A stretch of 64,000 bases of DNA from an uncultured bacterium (GTDB taxonomy: Bacteria; Spirochaetota; UBA4802; JAGODF01): contig CAKZSV010000007.1 of the NCBI GenBank assembly GCA_937921485.1, forward strand, positions 124,001 to 188,000, written 5' to 3'. The notes under the pieces are model-generated. The model had not been told where the DNA came from. It did no database searches and saw only the letters and a program-made list of their open reading frames with translations. Position numbers and translations under genes: made by a program. Shown piece after piece: positions 62,795 to 64,000 of the stretch (positions within the stretch are counted from its first letter, which is position 1; every line of letters begins with the position of its first letter).

Positions 62795-64000
62795 TCATAT
62801 TGTTATCATGCCACCGTTTATGCATTTGTTTCGCCCGGCATTTTTCGCTTCATAAAGCGCCTCATCGGCTATTCGAATCATATCGGTTTTAAGCGCTTCC
62901 GCCCTTCCCCTCACTACGGTCTTTGTTGAGTTTCTGGCAGCACCCTCCTTCGAGTATGCCTTTTTGCCGTCTAATGTCGCAACACCAATAGACACGGTTT
63001 GCCGTATCTTTTTCGTAAACTCAGCATTTTCAATCTTCTTCCGGATTCGTTCCGCAACCGCCATGGCGTGTTCATTATCGGTTTCCGGAAGAATGATTGC
63101 GAACTCCTCGCCTCCGTATCGTGCGGCAATATCGACAACCCTCACCTGATCGGTGATGATATGCGCTAATTCCTTAAGGATTTGGTCTCCGGTCTGATGG
63201 CCGTGGGTATCGTTCACAGTTTTGAAATGGTCGATGTCTATCATGAGCAAAGAGAGGAACCGGCCTGTGCGGACGGAATTGAGTATCTCTTCGGATAACC
63301 TCTGCCTGAAAAATCGCGATATATAGAGCCTGGTGAGACCGTCTCTGATCGCCAGCTCATACAGCCGCGCGTTATCCAGCGCGATGACGATGTGATTTGC
63401 CAGTATTTTTAAAAGTTCTACATCGCGTTGATTGTACAAATCATTGCTTTTTCTTTCACCGATGAAAAGCACACCCCTGAGCGAAGCCTGATAGGTCATT
63501 GGAATCACAAATGTGGCGCGATACGCTTCGAATACCGCCACTATTTCTGGCGACAAAAGTTCGCCCCCTTCTTCAAGGTCATCCCTGAAAATTTCCTTGT
63601 TCAAAAGGCGGATGAACCGCAGCAGATCGTGCATCGGAGAAAGCGGAATCAAGCTGGTGCTTTCAACCCCATGTGAAGCGATGGGCATAAACATATCGCT
63701 TTCTTCGTCATGAAGCAAAAGCGCATAGGAGGAAGCGCCCACGATATTCACGATGGTATCATTAATAATTTCGATCAGACGTTGATAATCAAGGACGGAT
63801 ACCACCTTCATGCTCATGTCCATGATGGTTTTCCGGTAATCGAGCTTTTTGGGAAATACAATTTTTTTCGCAAATCGCTGAACGAAGACATACAGAGGAT
63901 TATAAAAAGCAACAACCAGAAGCCCGTAGAGTATCGATATCACTACCGAAGTGTTTTCTTTTGCAGTACGCGCGATAAAAATCACCCAGATACCGAAAAA
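62795..64000 (-). CDS. Diguanylate cyclase with GAF domain (5' partial)
   Basis: The frame is open to the window end, so the N-terminus is missing and GTG at 63985 is internal (it continues with WIGFF upstream). The visible part has a membrane segment (about VVISILYGLLVVAFYNP), a GAF domain with GVLFIGERKS, and a GGDEF domain with RYGGEEF, MIDIDHFKTVND and an RxxD-type I-site (RVVD) four residues before. It makes c-di-GMP from two GTP and is likely subject to product inhibition at the I-site. Upstream membrane helices probably lie beyond the window. Confidence 0.9.
   Translation of the reverse strand, partial: FFGIWVIFIARTAKENTSVVISILYGLLVVAFYNPLYVFVQRFAKKIVFPKKLDYRKTIMDMSMKVVSVLDYQRLIEIINDTIVNIVGASSYALLLHDEESDMFMPIASHGVESTSLIPLSPMHDLLRFIRLLNKEIFRDDLEEGGELLSPEIVAVFEAYRATFVIPMTYQASLRGVLFIGERKSNDLYNQRDVELLKILANHIVIALDNARLYELAIRDGLTRLYISRFFRQRLSEEILNSVRTGRFLSLLMIDIDHFKTVNDTHGHQTGDQILKELAHIITDQVRVVDIAARYGGEEFAIILPETDNEHAMAVAERIRKKIENAEFTKKIRQTVSIGVATLDGKKAYSKEGAARNSTKTVVRGRAEALKTDMIRIADEALYEAKNAGRNKCINGGMITI

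Overview
The window most likely comes from a spirochaete (Spirochaetota, perhaps Leptospira-like or uncultured). The signs are a degenerate histidine-kinase-fold plus HDOD protein, many membrane-anchored TPR proteins, a LIC_10091-like secreted protein, a diderm envelope (secretin, LolA-like carrier, BamA-like barrel, lipoprotein) and a possible DUF1564-type regulator. This placement rests on family recognition only. No rRNA, insertion sequence, phage or CRISPR array was seen. The first and last genes run off the window edges.

Layout. 1-4122: HDOD protein (partial), alpha/beta hydrolase, glyQ and a DHH phosphoesterase. 4147-13469: a minus-strand cluster of coiled-coil protein, TPR/Mrr-fold protein, cNMP-binding/P-loop/patatin-like protein, membrane protein, STAS protein, glycosidase-like protein, second TPR/Mrr-fold protein and ParB-like protein. 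I do not recognise this combination as a named system; it is the best candidate here for an undescribed one. 13662-22784: tRNA-Ala, DUF1015, greA, a 41-residue gene, RseC-like/outer-membrane barrel/LolA-like genes, beta-oxidation genes fadA and fadN, tRNA-Cys and tRNA-Leu. 22797-30837: minus-strand genes including LOG, a serine-kinase-like ATPase, SUMF1-fold lipoprotein, LIC_10091-like, maf, rel, fdhD and a NifU-like scaffold. 30838-32107: regulatory gap with a palindrome and an intrinsic terminator, then a Sua5-family gene and a small membrane protein.

32112-41158: radical SAM/HhH enzyme, HD protein, GC-rich umuDC with an operator-like dyad, feoB with a DtxR-FeoA fusion regulator, and a TPR/CsgG-like protein. 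41196-41310: nested inverted-repeat element. 41503-50221: RHH-like regulator, polysaccharide deacetylase, HAMP-like membrane protein, tRNA-Gly, mgtE behind a structured leader carrying a Glu/Pro-rich 40-codon ORF, an Asp-box protein and a NeuB-family gene. 50437-64000: glpK, a stand-alone MshEN domain, SDR, nitrilase-fold enzyme, TPR protein, DUF2273, efp, M24 peptidase, GspD, pyrR, queH and a diguanylate cyclase (partial).

How the parts connect. FadN, FadA, the MFE-2-like SDR and GlpK point to lipid and glycerol use. The ATPase at 24230 and STAS protein at 8936 are the two halves of a partner-switch type circuit, though 15 kb apart. The diguanylate cyclase and MshEN domain may be writer and reader of c-di-GMP. 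The DtxR-FeoA/FeoB pair is a self-contained iron-uptake unit. Most intergenic gaps are short and many genes overlap by 1-30 bases, so long operons are likely.
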